Part shown: positions 1 through 11,096 of the stretch, piece after piece
Numbering within the stretch: position 1 is the first letter of the stretch
Layout of the letters: every line of letters begins with the position of its first letter
DNA from: Parasponia andersonii
Taxonomy: Eukaryota > Streptophyta > Magnoliopsida > Rosales > Cannabaceae
Length of the DNA stretch: 64,000 nt
Reading direction: 5' to 3'
Assembly: GCA_002914805.1 (NCBI GenBank)
Contig: JXTB01000159.1
Coordinates: 499,910 to 563,909 of the forward strand
Notes under the pieces: generated by a model
What the model was told of the DNA's origin: nothing
Seen by the model: the letters and a program-made list of their open reading frames with translations, nothing else
The model's database searches: none
Translations under genes and position numbers: made by a program

Positions 1-465
1 TATTTTTGCTTGGCGAGAACTAGGAGTGAACAACATTCGAATTCAGCATTTTAGAATACCGTTTGTGGTTTCTAAAAAGTTCAAACCATAACTATCCAAA
101 TTTTTTATGCAGTATTGAAGCCTTCTTTTGGCACTTGTAATATTCAAAAACGAAGTTTAATTATCCACATCATAGTCATCAAGTCCGAGTGATACGAGGA
201 TTAAAGAGATTTAACAATAATGAAATATAAAATTTAATCATACTAATTCATCTCATAATAAAGTTTTATGACTCATACGACTTTACAATCCATCTAATAA
301 GTTTTCCACGAGAAAATCATAAAACTAACTGTAACAAAGTCTCATAATCCATCTCATAAGAGAAGTCCTACACTCAATAAATAAGAGGTGCCATTAAATA
401 AATAGAACTCCAAGAAAATAACTATTAGAACAGACGCAAAAAAATTGCATATTATTTAACAAAAC
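1..465. other. AT-rich intergenic sequence, no gene seen
   Basis: No reading frame with coding character and no RNA gene was recognised. The stretch is low-complexity AT-rich DNA running into a repeat that starts near 466. Confidence 0.5.
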
Positions 466-1085
466 CCTAACCATTTTCTCTCTCTCTCTCTCTCTATTTG
501 CGTCTCCTCTCAATAAAAAGCCAGTGTTGCTTTACTTAGAGGTCGGAGAGAGATTATTTTCTTCTCTTTTTTGGGCCTCCACTTCACACTTTATTCTTCC
601 TTCTCATTCCCATTTTTTTTTTCAATTTTAATAATTCAAAATCCAGATCTAGCTTGTAGTACATATTTTGTGTAGATTTTAGTTCAGCTTAGATCTTAAA
701 TTTGAGATGTCTTCTCATATCTAGATTTGTTTAATAGCTGATTTTTGTTTTTTTTTTTTCTAATCTATGGGTACAAATCTCAACTGGTGTTGGCTTCATA
801 TAGTCTACCCCTCAAACAATACAACTAAGAGTAAGTGTTGAAGGTAATAAATTGTTTGCAGTTCTTGTTATTTATTTCTTTTGAAGAATCATAGTAACCT
901 ACATATTTATTCTTAGTTGTATTTGTTAAATAATCAGGTAATCCACATATTTGTTCTTAGTTACATTTATAATCTATTTTTCATCTCATTTATTTTAGGA
1001 GTTTGAAATTAAAATATTTGTACTTACATTATAATTTGAAATTTTTCTGTTTCGATTAATGATATTCCATTAAAGAACTCGATTT
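466..1085 (+). repeat. Unclassified ~600-bp dispersed repeat, copy 1
   Basis: This segment matches 26683-27262 and 61176-61750 by eye, all on the same strand. Shared landmarks in order are a CT-rich head after an AAACCCTAA-like motif, a block reading AAAGCCAGTGTTGC or variants, AGATCTAG, TATAGTCTA, a GTGTTGAAGGTAATAAATT block, and a tail GATTAATGATATT followed by AT-rich sequence. No protein is encoded in any copy. The CT-rich head and the AT-rich or A-rich tail would fit a reverse-transcribed element such as part of a LINE, but that is inference. No target-site duplication was identified. Confidence 0.6.
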
Positions 1086-1110
1086 TATATATATATATAT
1101 ATATATATAA

Positions 1111-1141
<31 letters not shown>

Positions 1142-1143
1142 TA
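1086..1143. repeat. (AT)n microsatellite
   Basis: Two runs of alternating TA separated by an A-run. They lie directly at the tail of the dispersed repeat, and the third copy family member also ends in AT-rich sequence. Confidence 0.9.
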
Positions 1144-1969
1144 AAAGAGAACGGCGCAAAGAAATATGCAACATCAAATTTTTTATCTAGACATGCAGTT
1201 TAAAATTGCCCCAGAAAATGGAAACAATGATTGTCCACTTAATGCAGTTTTCTTTATAATTTTCCAGTTAATGCAGTTTTCTTTTTTGATGTTTTTTGGC
1301 AGGCGATTTCCCAAAAATTGAATGAATTTGTGGTGGATTTTTTTTTTACTTAATTCACCCCTAGAGAGAAATATTTGTGCTATGTATAAGGTCCCCTAAA
1401 GCCTTGATACCACGCGGAAGGCAAGCATGGGAGAAGTAATTAGCTTGCTGTCTTTTTCTTGGTTAAAAATTTCCTATGCGTATAGGTGTTAAACCCAAAA
1501 TCTTATTTAATGCACAAGTTTACTTTAATTGCTTGCATAACCATGCTGTTATATATATATAACAATGAAATTCCTTTAATTTAGAAAGAATGAAAATTGG
1601 TTAAATTAATAATTTGAAATTCAGGTGTAATTCTTTCTTTCCTAAAATCTTTTCTGCTAAATAATCAAATAATCATCGATCTCAAATCCATCTATTTATC
1701 CATCTACTCTTCTCATTCATTCCATTTTTTCCCTCGTACTTTTTTTGGGGTTAAATCAAAGTGAATTTTTAGACTTCCAACTATTACATAACTAAAAACT
1801 CAAATCTTCAATATAATTTTAGTCCAATCCAACTAATGAATAAATATCCCATAATCTAAGATATCTGAAACAAACTAATCAATTTTTATAATTTATTATC
1901 TTCATTTAAAGCTTTAGTTTGAAAGGATGTTAATGCTTGAGTTGAAACACCAAAATTAGACTAATAATT
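1144..1969. other. AT-rich intergenic sequence, no gene seen
   Basis: No coding signal or RNA gene was recognised between the (AT)n tract and the first solo LTR. Confidence 0.45.
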
Positions 1970-4509
1970 TGTCGCTACCGAAAATCCAAGATCATGACTT
2001 TTAGTAATTTTAAGTTAAAACAGTGATAAATAATAATTTTTCAAAATTTCAGAAAAATTCGAGTACTTGAAATTTATGTTTTAATCCTCAAAAATAAATA
2101 AATTTCAAAATTAGACAAATTTTAGAATTATAAAACTTTCAATTAGTTTTAATTTCCCAAAAAAAAATCTCCATTTAAAGTTTAGAGAAAATTCTAATTT
2201 ATTAGTTTGGAAACTTTTATAAATCGTGAATTTTAATGAAAGAGTTCAATTTAAAACCTTACGTTTAAAGTCCAAATGATTTATATAAGATCATTTATAT
2301 TTCTAAGTACTCAGTTTAATAACAAATCATGCTCGTACATCTTCTTAGTAAACACAATAATATTGGCTAAATAATTTTGACATAGAAAAGAAAGATGATA
2401 TAGATTAAGAACTAACTAGTGAAGAAGAATGGAATTGCAAGCTTATATCGAGCATGTTTGTCAAGCCATCAGAACAATTACCAAAAAATAAATTAATATC
2501 TGAAAGTGGAAGGAAGTAGGGGATGAGCACATGAATGCACAGTAGATACTCAATTACCTCTTTAAATAGATACAACTTTTATCAAACCTGCATGGTTAAT
2601 ACATTTTCCAAATTCTATTTATAAACTAAGTTTGTAAAAATAATTGTTCTCCATAATAATTATATATTCAAAACCAAAACCAAAAATAGCAAGATTGTAC
2701 ATATCATAAATCAACTCATCCCATGAGCTCACATCCTCTCATCATGAATTAGAGAAACTCGTACTACGTGTACTAAGTACTCTTTGCCTGATACCTATCC
2801 CAGAAAACTGGAGGGACACCCATGTGTCTAAACCTACCGAATGTAGGAGATAATCAGAAGACCTCGCGCAGATTTATGGGCTCTCACTGAGGGCGGGTAT
2901 ACTAGTCCGCTTATTACAACACCGTGATGTCTAAGATATATCTCATGTGCGATCCTATAATATGTACAACATGTAACAAGATATGTAATAACTGTGCAAA
3001 ACATAAAAAAACAATGTTTTAAAACTCCATTTGCTATTATTCTAGAATTTATTGTACCATGGATAGCAAATCCGCTGAATTACCCTAAAATCACAATTTT
3101 ATAAGTGTATATAAAAGTCATACAGTCTAATTCCAAAATAATCCAAAATTTTTCAACAGTTTATCAAAATATCATTCTATTCACGATTTTTCACAAAATG
3201 GATATAATCCATAATTTAAATTAAAGCATGTATAAAACATGGTAATTGAACCCGTACCTCGAGATGATAGATGTATCAAGCTAACAACACTCGAAAAATC
3301 TTTTGTTGGTCATTTGGATACTCGGACAGTGATTTTCGAATTTCGGTAAGCTCACTTTGAAAAGTAACTTTTCTAAAGGAGTCACAAAATAAGAAATAGA
3401 GGCCACCATTAAATTCCTAATGCTCAAAATAATTAGATTAGACATATAATTTGTCAAATTTGGGTTACAGCCGAAACTCAGCCTGTGACACGCAAAAAGA
3501 TACTATTCACGTGCCTTAGAATTCGTTTTACCTCGTAACATATTGATGTTATATATCAAAACTCATTTCTTGACTTCACTAAATCCAAATTTGAAGTAGA
3601 AACTTCATTTTGAGGTCCAGACATTAATTAGCCTTAATTCCCCAAAGTAACAAAAATACCATTTTTTTTAGTTTTTAGAAAAATATCATATTTACTGGAT
3701 ATCTAGAAAAATATCATTTTTTGATATATTTCTGAAATAATCATTGTCATAGAATTATTTAAGAAAATATCACTTTCGAAAATATTTGAAAAAGTATCAA
3801 CTTTTGCCAGTTATTTATAAAAATATCATTTTTGCACAAATATTTTGGAAAATAATATTTTTCTAATCTCGACCCAAAGTCCAATCTCAATAGTAATAGA
3901 TTCAGTCCAACACTATTCATGTTTGCAAAAATATTTTTTTATTCGATTTAGAAAAATATCATATTTTTCAATTTAAGATTTCTCTTAAACCAGACATCAT
4001 TTCAACACAACACCACCTTTTATTCATGATTCAATCTCCTCTTTCTCCTCATATAATTTTTACGGCTATAAGAATAACTTCACAAAAATAACTGTATATA
4101 TGCCATAAATTAGTTTGTAAAACGCCCAATAAACTTAGAAATCAGTTTACCGGAGTTGATTTACCTGAAAGGATCGACGCTAGTGGGGAGCAGAGGAGGG
4201 GAGAGAAGCTTGCGCTTATTGTTTATAGTGGTGGTTGATCCTACTAAAGTTTCTGAAGAAGAAGAAGAATAAGGAAAAAGGAAGAGGGAGAAAAAGAAAA
4301 GGAAAAAAAAAAGAAAAAGAAAGAGAAAGAGAGAGAGAGTAGGAATGTTGTCGAGTATGAGAGAAAGTTAAGGGAAGAGAGTGTATTTAAAAATAAAAAA
4401 TAGATCCCCATCACTTAATTAAAATATTATATATTATTTATTTATTTTTATATATTTTTTAAGGAAAAAGAAAATGACTAGAATACCTAGACAAATTTGG
4501 ATTTTTATA
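1970..4509 (-). mobile_element. Solo LTR, copy 1 (Ty3/gypsy-type family)
   Basis: In reverse complement this segment is collinear with 39028-41699 and 48458-50562. The clearest blocks are the terminus at 1970 (TGTCGCTACC here, TGTCACGACC as the complement of copy 2), a block at 3240-3370 with ACCTCGAG, and the far end at about 4499-4509. It is flanked by TAATT (1965-1969) and TGATT (4510-4514), a 5-bp duplication with one mismatch. It has no coding sequence, primer site or second LTR, so a solo LTR left by recombination is the simplest reading. The consensus ends resemble Del/Tekay chromovirus LTRs, which is from memory and unverified. Confidence 0.72.
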
Positions 4510-5418
4510 TGATTTAGATTCTCGAATTAAAAGGTAGCACATAGTATTAGTATCAAAATCAACCATAGTTGTTGTTTAATGATTATATGAACCGAATATT
4601 GATCATTCCTCAAATATTTAATGTCTCATTTTGTAATATTTTATTTTTTTTTTATACTAAAATAAAATAATGAAAGGTTGAGATATTCTCTCAATATTAT
4701 TTGTGGAAATCTACACCATCTTTTTTTTTAAAATATGCTAACACTTATTAGAATTTGTGTATCCAAGTTTGTTCATGGCCTAAATATGAAATTTTCTTAA
4801 GGGCTTCTTACAACATCCTAGGCCCGACTCGTTCACAAATTTATTTTGAAAGAGATTTATCTTTTGAAAGTGTATTTAGAAGATGTTATTTTTATAATCT
4901 ATTTATAAAAATATTCTTTCTTTCAAAATTATTATTATTTTTTCAGAGTATTTGAGATAACCTGCCGGATTATTTAAGGTAACAATCGTGTTAGTTGAGA
5001 TAACTAGCAGCTAGTTACTTCAAATAACTTGATTGTAGAGTTGTATGCATATTATTTATATTTCATCTAGAACATTTTCTCACTTAGGTCATCGTCATCA
5101 TATAATACCATGGTTTTAGTAGTTTGTTTATTGTTATTGATTATTTATAATTCAATTTTTTGTTAATCAAAACTAATATTTAATTAAAAAATAAGTTGGA
5201 TATAAATACTACGGGGAACGAGTAGTAAAATTACAATCATTAACACACAATCATCTATAAAAATATTTTTTTTCCTCTCCGAGTCTATATAAAGAAATTT
5301 ATTAATTAAAAAGTAACATTTCTTTTACCGCTACACTTGGTAAACGTCGATAATGTACAACCACGTACCAACTACAAAGATTAGATATTTGACATGACTC
5401 AATAAATAAATTAGTTAT
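4510..5418. other. AT-rich intergenic sequence with a decayed MITE-like piece
   Basis: No gene was seen. The part around 4840-5045 contains GAGTATTTGAGATAAC and TAGTTACTTCAAATAAC. These resemble the centre of the inverted-repeat elements at 6880-7150 and 22140-22495, so it is probably a decayed relative. An open frame of 66 codons at 4755 has no recognisable content. Confidence 0.4.
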
Positions 5419-6230
5419 ATGTCACTTTTTTTCCTCATTAATTAAATATATTACCATACTATTTTTTGAATATGAAATGATAATAAATTAGCTGTATATC
5501 ACTTTTTTTTCCTCATTAATTAAATCTACCACTATACCACTTTTTAAAATAAATTATTGACGAGTTCTTAACGATCTTGATAGATTCTTTACATCAGTGG
5601 TAATATTGATGGATTCTTGATGAATTTTTGACAGGATTTTTGACGATCTTGATGGATTCTTGACATTGGCGGGGATCTTGATGAGTTCTTGATAAATTCT
5701 TGATATATTCTTAACAATCTTGATGAATTCTTGACGGATTCTTAACGTCAGTGGTAATCTTGACAAATTCTTGATGGATTCTTAAGGAATTCTTGATGAA
5801 TTCTTGACAGATTATTGACTAATTCCCTCTAAAAAGTAGGAAAATCTAATAGTAGTAGTAAATTTAGTTAAACATTTGAAAAAAATGATAATTATCTACT
5901 TAACCCGTGAAATGAGCATATTACCCTTACTTAAATAGGCCCGTTCTTTTCATTAGGTTATTGAATGATTCTTAACATCGGCGATGGTCTTGATGGATTA
6001 TTGATCAATTTTTGATAGATTATTGATGGATTCTCGAGATAGGTGGCGATTTGGATGGATTCTTGATGAATTATTGATAGATTATTGACGATCTTGATAG
6101 ATTATTTATGTCGGTGGTGATCTTGATGGATTTTCAATGGATTCTTTTCGGATTCTTGATGAATTATTGACTGATTCTCTCCTAAAAGTGGTAGAATCTA
6201 ATAGTGGTGATAAATTTAATTAAACAATTA
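5419..6230. repeat. Inverted-repeat element with internal minisatellite
   Basis: The left arm (about 5513-5550) contains TTAATTAAATCTACCACTAT. Its inverted counterpart (6183-6224) contains AGTGGTGATAAATTTAATTAA. Between them lie dozens of degenerate repeats of TTGATGGATTCTTGA (5556-5815 and 5960-6175), punctuated by a block like CATCGGTGGTGATCTTGATG. The right arm also occurs at 5830-5873 and the left arm at 5419-5474, so both ends are doubled. This looks like a non-autonomous DNA transposon with an internal minisatellite that grew by tandem duplication. A 70-codon minus-strand frame here only mirrors the repeat. Confidence 0.65.
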
Positions 6231-6879
6231 AAAAATTGGTTACTTAATTAACCCTAAATCAACTTTACTCTAATAATTGACCACATATTAATCAACTCCA
6301 CCATAAATGTAAATACAATATACAATTCCTTCTTTTATTATACCAAAAAATAATGAAAGAATATCAAATATTATAGAAGTCAAACATTTTTTTAAATATA
6401 AAAATAAAATAGACTAAAATTACGGTAACTTAAATATCTTAAAGAAGTTCTATTTTAATCAGCCATAATTTGAATAAAAAAATCTCTATACATGCATAAA
6501 TGAAAAAATCGAAACCCAAATATGTAACCTTATTTATTATTTTTTTTGGTCTTACAACAAAATGACCCATGGGACAATTTTATGCCTATTTTCAAATGAG
6601 GTAACTAACAAAACGATTGGTATATTAGTGTATATATAAATGCATAATACATTTACTAAGTATAAAAGCTAATATAGTCAAGACAAACTAATTATGATAT
6701 ATAAAGAGATATACCAAATGTAAAAATATATATATTCAACTATTTAACTATAAAAAATTGACATTTTACATAAATAAAGTGTAAAAAAAGGACACATATT
6801 ATAAATACTTTTTTTTTTTGGCTTCTTAAAAAAATTCAGACCTATGATCTAAAGAATGAAAAAAATCCTTGATAGATTA
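6231..6879. other. AT-rich intergenic sequence, nothing recognised
   Basis: No gene, RNA gene or clear repeat was seen; homopolymer A and T runs are common. Confidence 0.4.
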
Positions 6880-7150
6880 GAACTTTTGAAAAATTTTGGA
6901 TTTATTTATAAAATATTATTTTAAACTATTTTATAAAAGTATTATTTTCTAAAAGATACTCAAGGTAACTAATTAATTTATTTAAGGTAATTAGTATGAT
7001 TACTTCAAGTAACCTCACCAGGTATTTAAAACTTGGCCAATTACCTTAAATACCTCAGCAATTAGTAAAAAGTTGTATTCTTCTAAATAATTTTGAAAAT
7101 GATATTTTTATAAATAATTCTGAGATTTTTCACAACAAAATTGAAAATCC
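6880..7150. repeat. MITE-like inverted repeat, family M copy
   Basis: The ends carry imperfectly inverted blocks (TATTATTTTAAACTATTTTA on the left, AAATAATTTTGAAAATGATA on the right). They surround a core with ACTCAAGGTAACT and ATTACTTCAAGTAAC. The same arrangement occurs at 22140-22495. Core homology is clear by eye; the exact ends are not. Confidence 0.5.
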
Positions 7151-9283
7151 CGACTTTTTCAAAACTTTACCATATAAATTCAAAATTCTTCTTTATTTTC
7201 AGTTATGTGAGGTCTCTTTTTGAGACTTCCGGACACTGATACTTAGTACTCAGCCTAATTTTCTCAAACTTGGAATTGGAGAGACGAGGACTCTATGGCC
7301 TTGTTTGGTGGGCCAGACTAAAGCTTAGGACTGGACTCATTTGTTCAGTCCCATGTTTAGGCTTAAGGAGGGATTGACAAAGGAGTCCACCTCCCCCTTC
7401 CTCCTTCCTTTTTAGTCCCCCTCCTAGGGGACTAAATTATCTCAATTAGAGGTTGAGTTAATTTAGTTCAAAGCCCAAACACATGTTTTGTTTTTGTTTT
7501 TTTTCCTTTCTTTAATAATTTTTTAATTAATATGAATATTAATTAAATTATAATTTTTATTTTTATTTTTTAATTAAAAAATATATTTTATTTTTATATA
7601 CCTATTTTTTAAATAAATTAAAATCATATTATTTAATTTAATCATCATTTAAATTTATCTTTACTATTTTTGAAAATATTTATTTATTTATTTATAAATA
7701 AAATATTATTAGAACTACTTTAAAAAAAATTATTATACTTACTTTATTTTAGTTTTATATTGTACTATAATACTAAATAATACTATCCAATCTAATTTAG
7801 TTGGATATAGTCTGATCCATCCAATCCATCCTACATGCCGCCTTAGTCAAAGCAAACGGCTCCTATGTTCAAAAGAAATTTGAAATCATTCCCACGTGGC
7901 CTTCATATATAGGCCAGAGTATTCAAGACCCAAAAAATAGTTGAGCAAAGCCCAAGATAAATCATTCCCACTTTCCTTTAATATATGGGCCAGAGTAACC
8001 AGGACTAAACCCATAACCACAGTGGAGAGTAATTTCGGTCAATTGAATTCCCTCTTGGGAATTTAGAGAAAATTTTAATTTAGGTATATAGACTATATTT
8101 TATACTAGATATGTATTTATATTAAGTATATATACATTGATATAATAGTTATTTTCTTACATTATCTGAAAAATGGAGGTTACTTGAAATTAGCCCAAAA
8201 TTCGGTCATTTTATTATAAAACCTTTATTTCTTAATTAATTAATTTACTTTTTTTTTTTCCATATAACTATGACTACTCATAAAGATAAGCCAGCAAAGA
8301 GTCCTTAAACAATGAGCCATCGTAAATATTATGACTACCATCATAAAATATCATAATCTTTAAATGACTAGTACTAAAAATGAAAAGTTGTTTGTGCCAA
8401 ATAACTCTTTCCACCGGTTCATTTCCCATTATATATTATTACTCCCTATTCCTCACTCTTTTATTAGAGTAAACAAACATGTCCCACTTAGTTTCAAGTG
8501 ATTAAACATTCGTACCAACATCTCTCACTTAGACAATACCAAATTTAAAAATTTAAGTAAACGCGTAAATGATTTTCCCCATAACATTATGTGAACATTC
8601 CATTACATATATTTTTGCGGTGAAGGTGGCAACCAATTATGACATTATGTCATTATCCAAACTGATTTCTATGCCCATGCAAACCTTGAAATTCTAGAAT
8701 ACAATATAAAAGATGGCCCATTCCAGCTGTGGTTGAGGTAATCTAGTTCTTTTGATAATGAGCTGTGTTATCCCTCTCTACCCCACGGGTTTCTTTTTAA
8801 TTATTTTTTAAATAAATTCCAACCCTCAAACCGTCTTATTATACAATGTATTAGTAATTAATGATTTAATGTATTTGTAGAGCTTTACCTATCTTGAGAT
8901 GTATAAGGCAGTAAACGACCCAAATGGTTGGTCGACCTTATTTTTCTATGAGTAATACCATTCTTATTTATTTAAATTTTCTAAAGAGCTATGAAAATAT
9001 ATATAGAACGAAGGTACAACAACTTTCCCCATTATATCTCCGCCAACTTTTGAGTCGTTGACACTTGACACTGTGTTGCCAGCTCAATTCAATTTGCCAG
9101 GCTGCTACTATTGCACTTGCCACAACTAGAGTCTAAAGCCCTAAGTTTATTTACTTTAATTTCTTGGTTTAGTTTCTACCATTCAATTTAAGAATAACCA
9201 AAAAAGAAAAAAGTAAACTTTACTAAATTATGAATATTTTTACAAATTATAATCAGATATTATAGACTGATTTTTATGTATTA
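7151..9283. other. Intergenic sequence, possible PIF/hAT-like MITE inside
   Basis: No gene was seen. GGCCTTGTTTGGTGGGCC at about 7291 and a block with CAAAGCAAACGG near 7850 could be the degenerate ends of a Tourist- or hAT-like MITE, since many plant MITEs begin GGCCTTGTTTGG, but the inverted match is weak. The remainder is AT-rich without coding features. Confidence 0.35.
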
Positions 9284-10268
9284 CTAAATTTAATTGACTT
9301 TTATATAATTTGACGTTTAAAAGTGCATTTGTTATGAAATATTTCTTACCTTACACATTCCACCAAGCTGTGCAATGTTGATACCAATTCCACCACAATC
9401 ACTCTTATGTAGAGCAACAGTTTTTCATTAGACACTGATTAGTTGTGTCCTTTTGATCTTTGACCATGATATCGAGGCAATTAACCGTTAATATTGCTTT
9501 CTAGTCATTAGTTTACTTTCAGTTACAATTTTTTTTGGTTGCCTTAATAAGACACCTTTTCAGATTTACGGTCATACTTCTTAGATTAAGAAAAACAGAT
9601 ATTCTTCCTAGAAAAGATAAATACAATAACTAAATAATATTTATAATCGTCTCATATTGTGTCTTAATTGATTCCAAGAATTCCAACAAACTTATTTTCT
9701 GATAGAAAACATCGCAAGACATTTAATTTCTTATAAAATACTTGATTACAAGATATGTAAAGAATATAGATCAATATCACCCGTCCAATTCCTAAAAAAA
9801 AATTACATGTGCAAAAATTCTACTCGAATTTATATCCAACTACTTATATCTTGACATATTATTTGAAAAAAATTAAAACAAAAGAAAAGAAAAAGAGCCA
9901 AACAATCGAAGAAGAACTAAATCGCTATTCATTTCAAATATTTCTCGTCAAAATATAAGTGGTTAGACACAAATTGGTATACGAGTTTTTACAACTAATC
10001 TATTAACCAAAAATTCTCAGAAAAAAAATTCTTAATACAAAAAACATATAACATATAGTAGAGGAAATTCAAAATAAGAAGGGAAAAAAAGAGAGAAAAG
10101 ACTGGTGGGGTATTTCCGTCGCACAAAAATGAGGGAAAACATACTAACGCTCTAATATTCCGCACTTTGCCAATCTCTCTCTTCGTTCTCTCTCTTTCCC
10201 TTTCTCTCGCTAAAAAATAAATAATAATAACGAAAAAGCAAAAAAGCTCGAAGAAGCCTGGCGATGCT
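9284..10268 (+). repeat. Upstream copy of the MINDY gene promoter and 5' leader
   Basis: This block is collinear with 15072-15963, the sequence just before the MINDY start codon. Shared stretches include TTGACGTTTAAA, ATGTAGAGCAACA, the CTCTTTGCCAATCTC-like segments, a CT-rich tract, and AAGCTCGAAGAAGC followed by GCTGATCAA. The similarity runs to within a few bases of where the ATG would be and then stops; no MINDY exon follows. It carries no gene of its own and lies downstream of the PHD gene's 3' end. Confidence 0.82.
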
Positions 10269-11096
10269 GATCAATAATTATTAGAAAAAAAACAATTTTT
10301 TTTTACTTTGAATTTTTTTTTTCCCTTTACATTTCAATTGTTTTGATTAATTTATTTTTTAATTTCAATAATTATTGTTTTAATTATTAAAATAATTTTT
10401 GTCATTTTTTTCTATTTTTTATTTTAATTGTTTTAAATAATTTAAACTCTTGAAGAAAAAAGATGAAACAATATTTTTTTTAACTTTTGTCATTCCATCT
10501 TTTTTTCAATTGTTCTGAATAATTGAAACTTTTTTATATTTTTAAAAATTATTATTTTCACTTAAAAAAATTTTTCTTTTGAAAGAAAAAGAGAAAGGTA
10601 ATAATATTTTTTTTTTATTTTAGCTGCTTTCAATTATTTAAATTATTTTATTCATAATAATTTTTTTTATCATGTTTTATGAGTTTTAAGGGGCAAAAGT
10701 GTCTTTTAAATGATATAAATTCTCAATTTTGACCAAAGTTGTAGGACTGGTACTATTTGATAAGAAAATATAAATATAATATTTAATTTGATATAAATAA
10801 AATGTGTGAGTTTTCAGTTAAAATAAATTTTTATATATATATATTATCCCTTATTATAATCATTATTATTATTGTTGTTGAACTAGTGAAGTACGACTGG
10901 CTAGAAGCTAATATAAACTATAAAACTAGCTAATAATTATCATACTTCATAAATACCAATCTGCTTGTTTTTTCATTCATGCTCAGTACATAAAAAGTGC
11001 CATAAAGATATACAAATTGATCATAGAATTTAAGCAACTAATTAAAACTAACTTATATATAAAAGGCTTAATGATTAGTAACATTTACCTAGCTAA
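10269..11096. other. T-rich 3' flank of the PHD gene
   Basis: AT-rich sequence with long T runs and no coding character. It includes the downstream region of the minus-strand PHD gene, whose stop codon is at 11097-11099. No unambiguous polyadenylation signal was chosen. Confidence 0.4.

Noticed and set aside
5554..5766. 70-codon minus-strand frame with repeated IKI/NPSR-like segments
   Set aside because: It is the translation of the TTGATGGATTCTTGA minisatellite; the repetition comes from the DNA.
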